A stretch of DNA of 64,000 nt from Niallia alba (GCF_012933555.1 NZ_JABBPK010000001.1:4256001-4320000); one strand, 5' to 3'; positions 45,088 through 55,218 are shown, counted from the stretch's first letter. Numbers and translations are program-made. The notes: a model not told the origin generated them from the sequence alone.

Positions 45088-45380
45088 GAGGCTGGGGCAT
45101 AAGTCTTCCAGCCAAGGATATTTCCAAACAATTATACGAAGATGCTAATGAATGTTCGTATAATTGTTCGGGCTTTTATTTGTTTTTCAAAGGATGTTTC
45201 CATGAAGTTTGGGGCTATTCCCCGCAGCCGGAATACACTTCGCTTTCCATGGGGCTCGCGCTGAGCCGCTTCGGCCTATGGCCTGCAGGGTCTCAGACTG
45301 TCTCGCAGCTCCCATAGGAGTCTTCGTGTATTCCGGCTGCTCTATTTTCCCAACTAATTATATTTCCTCTTTGTAATGAA
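45088..45380 (+). repeat. Palindromic repeat A, copy A4 (right end missing)
   Basis: It starts GAGGCTGGGGCATAAGT. The internal hairpin CAATTATACGAA/TTCGTATAATTG is followed by CGGGCTTTTATTTG, then the ATGAAGTTT block and perfect arms GCAGCCGGAATACAC (45224-45238)/GTGTATTCCGGCTGC (45326-45340). Similarity is lost after about 45380, so the right terminal repeat is gone. Confidence 0.88.
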
Positions 45381-45412
45381 TTACAAAAGAACGGCTTTGT
45401 ATACCATATAGT

Positions 45413-45545
45413 GAAACTTCCCCTCACTGATGATTAGTTGAACCAATCGGACCTATACAGACAGTTGATCTCCCACCTATCTTCCTCGTATTCTCATAAG
45501 CTTGAGGGGGAGTTTTACTGTCCGTTAAGAGTGGGATACAAATAT
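45413..45545 (+). repeat. Repeat B, copy B1
   Basis: This matches 55062-55196: TTAGTTGAACCAATCGGACC, ACAGTTGATC, TATTCTCATAAGCTT and ACTGTCCGTTAAGAGTG occur in the same order. AGACAGT and ACTGTCCG are inverted within it, so it can fold. Not coding in any frame. Confidence 0.75.
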
Positions 45546-45672
45546 TCACAAAACCTTCATAGACTTATGAACTTATTTTGAACATTGATATTTACATAAC
45601 GAGTAGTTGGACATTTTCACTATGATAGACATTGTGAAACATTGAACAATAAAAAGAGAGGGGTTAATTTTT

Positions 45673-46790
45673 ATGAGAAAATTGTCTAGTATATCGCTCG
45701 TCCTTATCGCTATATTTATGCTCATAATAGCAGGATGTAGCAACAGTACGAATACAGAAGAAAAAGGAAAATTTAATGCTGGTACATATGAAGGCGTTTC
45801 CAATGGTCATGGAGGAGAAATTAAAGCCACTGTAACGGTTTCAAAAGATAAGATTGAGAAAATTGAAATCAGTGCAGATGGAGAAACAGGCAGTATAAGT
45901 GATTAAACACTACAGCTGATAGTTTAATTGAAAAAGATGGCGCGATCGTAGGAGTAAAAGCTACCGATAAAAATATGAATCCATTCACCGTTACTGCAAA
46001 ATCTATTATTTTAGCAACTGGTGGTTTTGGTGCAAATGCTGAAATGGTTATTGAATACAATGAAAACTTGGAAGGTTTCTCTACAACTAATCATGCTGGA
46101 GCAACAGGATCAGGAATTGTTATGGCAGAAGAAGTTGGGGCTGATCTCGTCGATATAGACCAAATCCAAATACATCCAACAACCGATCCAGAAACAGGAT
46201 ATCTATTTACAGAAGGATTACGTGGTGACGGAGCTATTTTAATAAACAAAGAAGGAAAAAGATTTACCAATGAATTATTGACACGTGATGTTGTTTCCAA
46301 AAATATTTTGGCACAAACAGATAAAGTAGCTTATCTTGTCGTAAATCAAGAAATGGCAGATGAAAATGCCTCATTAGCGGGATATATTGAAGATGGTTAC
46401 GCTACAAAAGGAGAAACAATAGAATCTTTAGGAAGCGAGAGTGGAATAGACAGCAGCACCCTTGCTACTACTTTAAAAAATTATACAAAATACGTTAAAA
46501 ATAAAAAAGACGAAGAGTTTGACCGAGTTCATCTAACCCAAACGTTAGAAGAAGGACCATATTATATTATTCCTGTAACTCCAGGTATCCATCATACTAT
46601 GGGTGGATTAAAAATTGATACACAGACTCATGTTCTAGATAAAAAGGGCAATACAATTAAAGGACTTTATGCTGCTGGTGAAGTTACTGGTGGTGTTCAT
46701 GGAGGGAATAGAATTGGCGGAAATGCAGTTGCTGACATTATCGTATTTGGCCGTATAGCTGGTGAAACCTCTGCAAGTGAGATAGAATAA
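45673..46790 (+). pseudogene. Fumarate-reductase-like flavoprotein lipoprotein with large internal deletion
   Basis: 45673-45903 encodes a lipoprotein signal (Cys22 in LIIAGCSNST) and the start of an FMN-binding domain (AGTYEGVSNGHGGEIKATVT). The frame stops after DGETGSISD. From about 45909 another frame gives the FAD-dependent fumarate reductase/succinate dehydrogenase C-terminal part (IILATGGFGANAEM, QIQIHPTTDPETGYLFTEGL, PGIHHTMGGLKID, GLYAAGEVTGGVHGGNRIGGNA). The remaining FMN domain and the FAD-binding N-terminus, about 250 residues by family comparison, are missing. It belonged to the extracytoplasmic flavin-dependent reductase type. Confidence 0.88.
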
Positions 46791-46798
46791 TTTTTTTA

Positions 46799-46838
46799 GA
46801 AAAGTGCCTTTTTCCTTCAAGAATCAAGGCACTTTTTC
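46799..46838. terminator. Bidirectional intrinsic terminator
   Basis: AAAGTGCCTT and AAGGCACTTT form a stem with T runs between the convergent flavoprotein remnant and nitroreductase gene. Confidence 0.85.
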
Positions 46839-46846
46839 TCTATTAA

Positions 46847-47461
46847 TCAATAAAATTTCGTAATTTTATCTAGTGGCAATCGGCTTGTATTAAAGGCTGG
46901 CGCAGCTGCTTTCCCTATCGCAATTAGTGTAATAGGAAATTGATTTTCTGGCAATTCAAAACGTTTCGCAAATGCAGCTTTATCAAAGCCACCCATCACA
47001 ACTGTATCATACCCGCGTTCTTTTGCTAGTAATAAAATCTGCATAGAAATTAATCCTGCATCATAGCTAGCAATTTGTGTAAGAATTGGTTTTGGTAGAT
47101 TTGGATATAAGCTTTGCGTATTATTTACCGTTCTATCTGCAATCGCTTGATCCATATATCCAAGGGATACATTTTGTTCATAGATTTCCTCTACATTTCT
47201 ATAAGCCTCCGTATCTCCTAAAACAGCAATAATAGCAGAAGAATCCTCTATTTGTGCTTGATTGTTTCCAATTTCTCTTAGCTCTTTTTTTAGTTCTTGA
47301 TCTTGAATCACAATAAATCTCCAAGACTGCAAATTACTAGATGATGGAGCACTCGTTGCTAAATCAATGATTTCTTCTAATTCTTTTTTTTCTATTTTGT
47401 ATGTGGAATCATACGCTCTAACCGATTTACGACTCTTCATAACTTGTTCTAATTGTGACAT
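46847..47461 (-). CDS. Nitroreductase family protein (YdgI-like)
   Basis: The 204-residue protein has the FMN-binding pattern MKSRKSVRAYDSTYKI at the N-terminus, LATSAPSSSNLQSWRFIVI around residues 34-52, and GYDTVVMGGFDKAAFAKRF plus PITLIAIGKAA in the C-terminal half. This is the typical oxygen-insensitive NAD(P)H nitroreductase fold, active as a dimer. Similar to Bacillus YdgI/YodC; substrate uncertain. Monocistronic. Confidence 0.9.
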   Translation of the reverse strand: MSQLEQVMKSRKSVRAYDSTYKIEKKELEEIIDLATSAPSSSNLQSWRFIVIQDQELKKELREIGNNQAQIEDSSAIIAVLGDTEAYRNVEEIYEQNVSLGYMDQAIADRTVNNTQSLYPNLPKPILTQIASYDAGLISMQILLLAKERGYDTVVMGGFDKAAFAKRFELPENQFPITLIAIGKAAAPAFNTSRLPLDKITKFY

Positions 47462-47833
47462 TATTCTTCCCCCAACTAATTAGTTCATTATATTCAAGAA
47501 CTAACTTACCATTAGTAAGTATCTTTTGTCAAAGATAGTGATTTTAAATCTCCATTTTCTTCTTACTTTCAATAATTTGAATGAGGCTTAACATGCATGA
47601 AGTAATCGCAAAACAGCTATGGCAGAACACTTTTCACCAGGCGAGTCTTTTTAGTAGTATTCTTCTTAGCCTTTACTTCCTTCATCGGATACTATTACTT
47701 CTAGCAAACTTGCCTTTTTAGTAAAACTTGAAAAGTATGTCTCACCCTAAAGAAAATCTCCTTTAATATGAATAATTTTTCACTACTCCACATAATTTTT
47801 ATTACTATCATAATTATGTAAGGAGAACCATGA
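47462..47833. other. Intergenic region with possible coding scrap
   Basis: Around 47635-47709 a plus-strand frame ending in RVFLVVFFLAFTSFIGYYYF and a stop looks like a membrane-protein tail, without start or binding site. It is probably a remnant. Nothing else is seen. Confidence 0.35.
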
Positions 47834-47965
47834 ATGAATCCAAACAATAAATGGAATGAAATACAGAAACTCTTAAAACAATGCCACTCCGATTTAAAGA
47901 TAATTAAAAAAGATATAACCGCCTTAGAAAAGACCTTACAACGGACAAAGAAAAAAGTACATTAA
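47834..47965 (+). CDS. Small hydrophilic coiled-coil-like protein (43 residues)
   Basis: ATG at 47834 follows AAGGAGA with seven-base spacing. The product is Lys/Leu-rich with heptad-like spacing (IQKLLKQCHSDLKIIKKDI, then TALEKTLQRTKKKVH). No domain is recognised. The clear ribosome-binding site and amphipathic composition support a real small gene. Confidence 0.5.
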   Translation: MNPNNKWNEIQKLLKQCHSDLKIIKKDITALEKTLQRTKKKVH

Positions 47966-48153
47966 CTTCGTTTCGTTATTATAGACACAAGTTTTTTCAT
48001 TTCTATATAAATAGCACCTCTGTAGCATTGGACTTCTTTTTTTGTAACAGCATAGATTATTTCTTGTCGTTCCTTCTATTTGTATTCATATTAACTAAAT
48101 CCTCACTATAGATTTTTTCCACTTTAGTATAAGCATCGCTATAGAAAACATAC

Positions 48154-48194
48154 AAAAAACAGATTTTAAAGTGTTATTAACACCTTAAAATCTG
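48154..48194 (-). terminator. Intrinsic terminator of the mannosidase gene
   Basis: CAGATTTTAA...GTGTT and AACAC...TTAAAATCTG form a long stem; on the minus strand TTTTTTG follows. Confidence 0.9.
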
Positions 48195-48206
48195 CCTCCT
48201 TAAAAT

Positions 48207-51200
48207 TTAAATTTCCACTATCAATGTCTTAATCTCATATGGTTTTATTTCGAATGTTATCTCTTCATTTTCCTGTTTTTCATCCATTGTTTCCTCCATG
48301 AGGTTACATTCCTGCCACGATTTTATAGAAGCATCTGAGGTTAATTCTACCGCTCCTCTTTTCCCCATAAATTCATGTAAACGAACAATGATTTTATTTT
48401 CATCTTCTGCTTTTTTAACAGCATCAATCATACAATGGTCAGACGCTAATTGGAATAAAGAGAAATCTTTAGATTAAACTTTCCTTCCAAACCTTTTAAT
48501 GGCTGATTCAAATCCCATGCTTCTTGAACTGTACCGCCTTCTCTCCAGTCTCCTTCATGTGGGAAAAGAGAATAAGTAAATGTATGTGCTCCTTGATCCT
48601 GCAAATAATCTGGATAAGTACCAGACTTAATGAGAGATAGACGCATCATAGAATCTTTGATGTCATAGCCATATTTACAATCATTTAATAGGCTTATTCC
48701 ATAACCATGCTCCGATAAATCAGCCCACTGATGTCCAACGGTTTCAAACTTTGCATAATCCCAGCTTGTATTCCAATGAGTTGGTCTTTGGACATTTCCA
48801 AATTGAATATCATAGGTAGCTTGAGTAGAACGAATCTCAACAGGAAACGCCACTTTTAATAGCTGATGCTGTTCATGCCAATCAACAAATGTCTTAAAGT
48901 CTATTCTTTGGTTTTCTGAATAGAGAATAAGCTCTTGCTCTATTTTAGAATGGTGATATGTCCAGGTAAATCGTATTACTGCTCGTAAAGAATTATCTTC
49001 CACTATTTCAATCTCTTCAAGAGCTGAAATCTCGTGATGCTTTTCTTGGTAAAAAATATCAATATCCCAAGCTTCCCATCTTAATGGTTTATCTTCAAAT
49101 ACTTGTAGTACATTTCCTGCTTGCTTTTCTTTTAAGATCTCTCTTTTGGCTTTTTTATCAAAAATTCGAATTAATTGGCCTTTTTCATTCCAAAGAATTT
49201 TATAAAAAGGTGTATCTATCCCAGATTCATTGATCACAAAAGAAGATTGTTTATTCCTATCGCTAGCTTTAGTCGATTTAAATAAAAGATTAGCTAATCC
49301 ATGAGATGGAATCTTTTCCACCTGCACAAGCCACTTTCCAGCCACTTTTTCAGCTAGCAATACTTTCTCTTTTTCCGATAGCCATTGTCCCTCTTCTAAC
49401 TCAGGCTTGTCTGGAATTTCTACCAATCCTGAACGTGTCCAAGAAGAGTCATTTATCACTGTATAGTGATAGATACTTTTTTCTATTATACTAGTTGAAA
49501 CTTTTTCTTGCGCTTCAAATGCTAGCGCTTCTGCTTCTTCATATTCTAAAATGCTATCTTCATATACTTCACGAATGGATGAACCAGGAATGATATCGTG
49601 GAACTGATTTCTTAATAAAATCGTCCAGCCTTTGTGAAGCTCTTCCTGCGGATAAAAAGACCAATCTTCAGTAAATATACTAGCTAATACACTCAGCAGT
49701 TCCGTTTCCCGATACAATAATTCTTTTTTTCGATTACTTCTTTTATTATATGCTTGGCTAGTATAAGTTCCTCGGTGAAATTCTAAATAAAGTTCTCCGT
49801 CCCATGTATGGACATATTCCTCTGTGTTATTCACTTTCTCATGAAGGGCGTCAAAATAATCTCCTGCTTTTGTCGATTTCACAGCTGGCAGACCAGGAAT
49901 TCGGTCAAATCTTCTCCGCATCTCCAGCATATCTCGGTTTACTCCACCACCACCATCTCCATAGCCATATGACAGAAGTAAATCCTGAGTAATATTTTTG
50001 TCTTTATAGTTATCCCAAGCGCCTTGAACGACATCTGCCTGCATTTCTCCATTATAGTCATATGCCCAGCCTCTACTGTTCGGATATGGAGTCGTAACAA
50101 AATGAGTCAAAATTTCCGTCCCATCAATGCCTCGCCATTGGAAGGTATCATGTGGCATCCTATTGTACTGATTCCAGCTAATTTTTGTCGTCATAAATGT
50201 CTCAATACCTGATTTTTTTAAAATTTGCGGCAACGACCAGCTATAACCAAAGACATCTGGTAACCATAGATACTTGCTCGTTACACCAAACTCTTCTTTT
50301 AAAAATCTTGTTCCGTGTAATAATTGACGGACGAAGGATTCCCCAGATGGCAAATTACAGTCAGGCTCGAGCCACATCCCGCCTTCTGGCTCCCATCTTC
50401 CCTCTGCTACTCTTTCCTTCAATTGGGTATAAATCTCTGGATAGTCCTCTTTGATATACGCGTATAGCTGTGGCTGTGATTGCATAAATAAGTATTCTGG
50501 ATATTTCTCCATTAAGCGCAATACTGTTGAGAAAGAGCGCGCTGTTTTTTCTCTGGTATGCTTCAATCGCCATAGCCACGCAACATCAATATGTGTGTGA
50601 CCAATTGCATGAATGGTAACAGCAGTATGTTTATCCATTTTTTCTAATGAAGTATTCAAATGATTATTTGCTTTGCTTATAGATTCATAGAATAGATCAG
50701 AGCCTGGCTCCGTCCAGTCTATTTCATAAAAAGCTCGATTTAAAGCAGTTAGAAGAGTTTGATATTCTGGTCGATTTTCATCTAAAATATGTATCGTTTG
50801 GATTATTGCTTTAGCCGTATAATATAAATCATCTGTCGCTTCGTCGAGCCATCCAATCTCTGCCTTTTTTATTTTATGTTCTTGGATGCGTGGTTCACCG
50901 CCGCCTTCTAAGCCAGACCATAAACGAAAAATCAAACTGATATTTGTTCCACAATGTTCTTCTTTAAAAAATACTTCTCGATGATTGGCATCTACGCCCT
51001 GATACGTTTTCTGATTTACATACAATAGTGATTCAAAGCCAGAATTCGTACCACCATCTGTTACACCAAAATCAAAATATCCCAATACTTGTTTATCATT
51101 CCAGTTAGCAGGTATTGATACCTCTGCCTTTAACCAAGCATAATGATCCCTTCCTGCCCAATTATTTCCAACACGAATAGTTGTCCATTCCCCATTTTCC

Positions 51201-51331
51201 GGTGGTCTCGCGCCAATTTCTCCTTCTTTATCTAATTGCATCTGAAAGGATTCTAATGAAATAGCTTCTCGGTAGCGGTATTTTTCTAGCTCCTTGATTC
51301 GTGCATCCAACTTTTTCTCTGTCCAGAACAT
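48207..51331 (-). pseudogene. GH38 alpha-mannosidase with C-terminal frameshift
   Basis: The 51331-48446 frame (961 residues) carries the GH38 core: HAIGHTHIDVAWLWRLKHTREK with the zinc His-Asp near residue 243, EGGMWLEPDCNLPSGESFVRQ, LWLPDVFGYSWSLPQI, and the C-terminal mannosidase domains. The frame shifts near 48470: a second frame continues LFQLASDHCMIDAVKKAEDE and the C-terminal beta domain to EIKTLIVEI (stop 48207). The joined product of about 1040 residues matches the full-length bacterial family. It may be truncated but partly functional, or a sequencing error. The enzyme would release mannose from oligosaccharides in the cytoplasm. Stand-alone gene. Confidence 0.88.
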
Positions 51332-51499
51332 AAAAACCCTCCTTTTAAGATAATTTTTAAAATATTTAGACTACCTTCATTATCTTACAATAAGTGTTTT
51401 AGTCAATGATTAAAATAAAGCAACTCTTTATCGATCTCATTAAAAATATGAATGTATTTTATTAGAATCCATTCAATTTAGATCCTATCTATATAAATT
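51332..51499. other. Promoter side of the mannosidase gene
   Basis: AT-rich, gene-free; it carries the GGAGG site of the mannosidase gene. No operator was recognised. Confidence 0.4.
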
Positions 51500-51702
51500 G
51501 AATGGTGGGTCAAGAAAAGGAATTCAAAAGAGGTGCTAAGTAAATTTGGCGAGCCTTTTTTACAATAAAATCCAAAGGAACAAGAATCGGCCTTATGATT
51601 TGCTTTTAGATTATCGAAAGTCCTCGAGGAACTATCAGTGTAACAAGTGAGGTAGATGTTGGCACAACATTTACAATTAAATTACCTAAAACACTGTACT
51701 AA
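51500..51702 (+). pseudogene. Remnant of a sensor histidine kinase C-terminus
   Basis: One frame reads KEVLSKFGEPFFTIKSKGT, then GLMICF, a TAG, and IIESPRGTISVTSEVDVGTT ending in FTIKLPKTLY and TAA. It is the G1/F/G2 part of a HATPase domain with one nonsense codon and the expected GTGLGL changed to GTRIGL. No upstream kinase domains remain. Confidence 0.8.
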
Positions 51703-51710
51703 GAAAAATT

Positions 51711-51741
51711 AAAAAACAGCCCACAATATAGGCTGTTTTTT
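51711..51741. terminator. Bidirectional intrinsic terminator
   Basis: AAAAAACAGCC and GGCTGTTTTTT form a perfect stem with T runs, shared by the kinase remnant and ugd. Confidence 0.92.
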
Positions 51742-51750
51742 ATCATTACA

Positions 51751-53097
51751 CTAGGTAACTAGAAAACCGTCTCCACCTCTTCCTCCAACTTCCATCATTC
51801 TAATTTCTGGTCGTCCAATAGAAAAATAATTAATCTTCGCCTTTCTTACCTCTTCTAGTGAGAAACAGTTTCTTCCATCGAAGACAAACGGTACTTTCAT
51901 TTTGTTAAAAAAGGATAAATCAATAGCTTTAATTTCCTCCCATTCGGTGAAAATGAAGCAAAGATCTGCCTCCTCTAATGCTTGTTCTGCTGTTTTTTCA
52001 TAAACAACCTCTGTCGAAAAGTGCTTTTTAAAGTTCTCTTCTCCAACTGGATCATATACATGAACTCTAGCTCCTTCGTTTAATAATAATCGTACATTTG
52101 GGATAGAAGGAGCTTCCCGTAAATCATCTGTTCCAGGCTTAAAGGTAAGTCCTAATACTGCCACTTTCAATCCATTGAATGAGGAAAATTCATTCCGTGC
52201 CTTTGAAATCAACTTAAATTTCTGCTTCTCGTTTACTTCTATAGCAGCCTTTACCGTCCGTAAAATATAACCTTCTTCTTCTGCAAGCCAATGCAAAGCC
52301 TTTGTATCCTTTGGGAAACAAGAACCGCCATACCCAATACCAGGATTTAAGAACTTTTTTCCAATACGCTCATCATAACTCATCCCACTTGTTACATCCT
52401 CTATATTTGCTCCAACTGCTTCACATAAATTAGCAATATCATTAATAAAAGAAATCTTTAGGGCAAGAAAATCATTTGATGCGTATTTCACCATTTCTGC
52501 ACTGCGGCGATTCATCGTTAAAATCGGTTGTTGAAAAGGTTCATATATAGCTGTCAATATTTCCTTCGCTTGCTCACTTTCTACCCCAATCACAATTCGT
52601 GACGCGTGCAACGTATCTTTAATTGCACTGCCTTGGGCAAGAAATTCTGGATTTGACGCAACCTCAACAGTTACTTTATGTTTCAAGTGATTTTTAATAT
52701 AAGTTTCAACACGATCATTTGTCCCAATAGGAACAGTTGATTTAATGACAATTAAACAATCATGGGTTACACTTTCAGCAATTTGTTTTGCAACTTGAAA
52801 AACATAATTTAAGTTAGCTGATCCATCTTCATTTTCTGGAGTTCCTACCCCTATGAAAATAACATCTGAATGCGCATATGCCTGTTCGTGATCGGTTGTA
52901 AATGTCAATTTCCCTGCACTTGCATTTTTTTCTATTAATGTATCTAATTCCGGCTCATAAATAGGGGAAATCCCTAAGTTTAGAAGAACTATTTTCTCTT
53001 TAACCTGATCAACACAAGTAACCTGGTGACCCACTTCTGCTAAACAAACACCTGTTACTAAGCCAACATACCCTGTACCTGCCACTGTTATATTCAT
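51751..53097 (-). CDS. ugd: UDP-glucose 6-dehydrogenase
   Basis: The 448-residue protein has NAD-binding VAGTGYVGLVTGVCLAE at residues 4-20, VGTPENEDGSANLNYV, EFLAQGSAIKDTLHASRIVIG and the catalytic Cys in NPGIGYGGSCFPKDTKALHW (about residue 262). A C-terminal UDP-binding domain follows (VAVLGLTFKPGTDDLREAPS). It makes UDP-glucuronate from UDP-glucose for teichuronic acid or capsule, like TuaD. No partner glycosyltransferase genes are adjacent. Confidence 0.95.
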   Translation of the reverse strand: MNITVAGTGYVGLVTGVCLAEVGHQVTCVDQVKEKIVLLNLGISPIYEPELDTLIEKNASAGKLTFTTDHEQAYAHSDVIFIGVGTPENEDGSANLNYVFQVAKQIAESVTHDCLIVIKSTVPIGTNDRVETYIKNHLKHKVTVEVASNPEFLAQGSAIKDTLHASRIVIGVESEQAKEILTAIYEPFQQPILTMNRRSAEMVKYASNDFLALKISFINDIANLCEAVGANIEDVTSGMSYDERIGKKFLNPGIGYGGSCFPKDTKALHWLAEEEGYILRTVKAAIEVNEKQKFKLISKARNEFSSFNGLKVAVLGLTFKPGTDDLREAPSIPNVRLLLNEGARVHVYDPVGEENFKKHFSTEVVYEKTAEQALEEADLCFIFTEWEEIKAIDLSFFNKMKVPFVFDGRNCFSLEEVRKAKINYFSIGRPEIRMMEVGGRGGDGFLVT

Positions 53098-53333
53098 CTA
53101 TCAAAACTCCTTATGTAAAAGATTCCGGACGGACTAAACCAAAACTACTTGGAAACAAACAAGAAGGGGATTCTAATCTCAATAAATAAAGTATACAATC
53201 TTACTTTTCACTCCCTTTTAACCTTTTTTATAATTTTAGTAAAGGAATGTAAATTTTTGATTTATTAGGAACCATATTTTAAGAACAATCATGTTAAAAT
53301 ATATTTAAATTAGAAAAATTTGGAGGGAATCTG

Positions 53334-53627
53334 TTGGTTATACTTTTCATTTTAATATCTTTCTTGTTTTCTGTTCCCCTATCTATTTTTACTTTCACCA
53401 AAACAAAAAATAAATGGATAGCATTGCTAGTGACTTTCTGTTGGAATACAGTTTTTTTAGTAGGTGTTACGTGGATTATCTATTTACTTAATGACGAAGT
53501 AAGATTATTTGGGATTGGGCATACTTCTTTTTATATACTTCCTTTTTTCATCCCACTCATTACTTGGATCGACTATTTTATCATTGAGCTGACAAGGAAA
53601 AACAATAAAAAAGTCGATTCTATTTAG
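53334..53627 (+). CDS. Small hypothetical membrane protein
   Basis: The 97-residue protein starts at TTG 53334, seven bases after GGAGG. Three hydrophobic segments are visible (LFILISFLFSVPLSIFTF, WIALLVTFCWNTVFLVGVTW, FYILPFFIPLITWIDYFI). Family not recognised. It has its own terminator, whose stem overlaps the last codons. Confidence 0.6.
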   Translation: MVILFILISFLFSVPLSIFTFTKTKNKWIALLVTFCWNTVFLVGVTWIIYLLNDEVRLFGIGHTSFYILPFFIPLITWIDYFIIELTRKNNKKVDSI

Positions 53628-53643
53628 TGGAGAACCGACTTTT
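53607..53643. terminator. Intrinsic terminator between convergent genes
   Basis: AAAAGTCG and CGACTTTT arms around an 18-base interior; modest stem with A/T flanks on both sides. Confidence 0.6.
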
Positions 53644-53646
53644 CTA

Positions 53647-54903
53647 TCAAACAATTGTTTTCAACAAAGCTATCCTAAACGTTGTTCCCTGCCCTTTTTT
53701 GCTGACAACAGATATTTCCCCCTTCATATCTCGAATAATTCGGTATACTAAGGTTAAGCCAATACCTGTTCCTTTATCTTTCGTGGAATAATAAGGAGTG
53801 CCTAGTTGTTTGACCTGTTTGCTCGTCATCCCTATCCCATTATCCTCGATCTCAATAAAAATCTTTTCTCCTAAAGCATATGCACGAACCTTTAAAACGC
53901 CGTTTCCATTCATGGCTTCTACACTATTTTTCATCATATTAATCATTGCCTGCTTAAATTCATTTTTCTTTCCTTTACAATATAGCTGATTAGAGATAAC
54001 AGCATCGATTATAATATTATGAGTATTAGTATAAGAAGTCATTACTTCAATAACGCCTCTTAGTTCTGTTGTAATATTTAAATTTTCTTCTTCTTCTTTT
54101 GAAACTGGTTTTGCCATCGATAAATAATCACTGATGATTGTTTCTGTCCGCTCTAATTCTTGTAAGGAGATTTCTATGTATTTCCTTTGTTTTCCAGATA
54201 AATTGTTGTCCCCACTTATTAGTTGCAAAAATCCTTTTACCGACGTCATCGGGTTCCGTACCTCATGGGCAACAGAAGCAGCCAATTGACTTACCGCATT
54301 TAATCGCTCTGCTATTTGAACTTTTTTCTGATTGAGAATTTTCTCATCATTATATTGAATAATGCTGGTAACGATAAATAATGCTCCCCACGTAGTAAAT
54401 GAATAAATCAATACGAAAGGAAGCTGGGCTACTTGTTCTGTTATAAAAACAAATATAACTCGTGTCAAAGCACAAAGCCAATAAACACCCATTATCAATT
54501 TCCATTTCGCTCCAAATGTAAGAGTTACCAATTTATTTTTTAAAAAGAGGATAATGGCTCCTGCAATAGAATAATTTAAAATATATATGTAAAAACCGTT
54601 TCCTAGTATGAAAAATTTATAACCAATCAAAATGACAGTTAAGAGAATGCTCGTGCTTAATCCACCATAAACAAGAGCTAATAGAATGGGAACCACTTTA
54701 AGATCATAAAACAAGCCCTCTTCCATTTGAATTGGATGCACCATAGTGAAAAAAAGCATGATAAAAAGGATAAGAGAAAAATTAGAAATTAGTTTTTTTC
54801 GTTGAGAAACATCTTCTTTACTTACTAAAAGGTACCAAACGATCGGTAAGATAATTACTAATAAATGATACGATAATTGTTCGATATTAGGAAAAGCCAA
54901 CAA
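53647..54903 (-). CDS. KinB-like membrane sensor histidine kinase
   Basis: The 418-residue protein has an N-terminal half with five to six membrane segments of the 5TM-LYT type (LVIILPIVWYLLVSK, LILFIMLFFTMVHPI, VVPILLALVYGGLSTSILLT and more, residues 10-185). HisKA follows with phospho-His in LAASVAHEVRNPMTSVKGFL (about 213), then HATPase motifs NMMKNSVEAM, EDNGIGM, TKDKGTGIGLTLVY. Layout and sequence resemble the B. subtilis sporulation kinase KinB. No response regulator is adjacent, consistent with an orphan phosphorelay kinase. Start TTG after AAGGGCTGG. Confidence 0.85.
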   Translation of the reverse strand: MLAFPNIEQLSYHLLVIILPIVWYLLVSKEDVSQRKKLISNFSLILFIMLFFTMVHPIQMEEGLFYDLKVVPILLALVYGGLSTSILLTVILIGYKFFILGNGFYIYILNYSIAGAIILFLKNKLVTLTFGAKWKLIMGVYWLCALTRVIFVFITEQVAQLPFVLIYSFTTWGALFIVTSIIQYNDEKILNQKKVQIAERLNAVSQLAASVAHEVRNPMTSVKGFLQLISGDNNLSGKQRKYIEISLQELERTETIISDYLSMAKPVSKEEEENLNITTELRGVIEVMTSYTNTHNIIIDAVISNQLYCKGKKNEFKQAMINMMKNSVEAMNGNGVLKVRAYALGEKIFIEIEDNGIGMTSKQVKQLGTPYYSTKDKGTGIGLTLVYRIIRDMKGEISVVSKKGQGTTFRIALLKTIV

Positions 54904-55061
54904 TTTAGAACCAGCCCTTCTAAGTAGTTTTAGCTAATTTATAATTCGAGCCATTTCTACTAAAACCCTTTTAAAAACCCAAGATAATCCTCGACAAATT
55001 CCGAGTGGCTATTAAATTCCTAAAATAACAATATATTTACGTTTAAAATTGGATAAAGCTA

Positions 55062-55196
55062 AACTTCCATCAGTGGTGTTTTTCCTATATCCCCTGTTAG
55101 TTGAACCATTCGGACCTTTACGGACAGTTGATCTTCCATGTATTCTCATAAGCTTACGGTTGAAACTTACTATCCGTTAAGAGTGAGATAAAATAT
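55062..55196 (+). repeat. Repeat B, copy B2
   Basis: TTAGTTGAACCATTCGGACC, ACGGACAGTTGATC, TATTCTCATAAGCTT and ACTATCCGTTAAGAGTG occur in the same order as in B1 at 45413. ACGGACAGT and ACTATCCGT are inverted within the copy. Confidence 0.75.
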
Positions 55197-55218
55197 TGCT
55201 ACAAACACCGGAGGGGAA

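Larger units (their letters stand above)
45015..45672. other. Gene-free interval with repeats A4 and B1
   Basis: It contains only the two repeats described next, plus the promoter and GAGGGG site of the following flavoprotein fragment. Confidence 0.7.
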
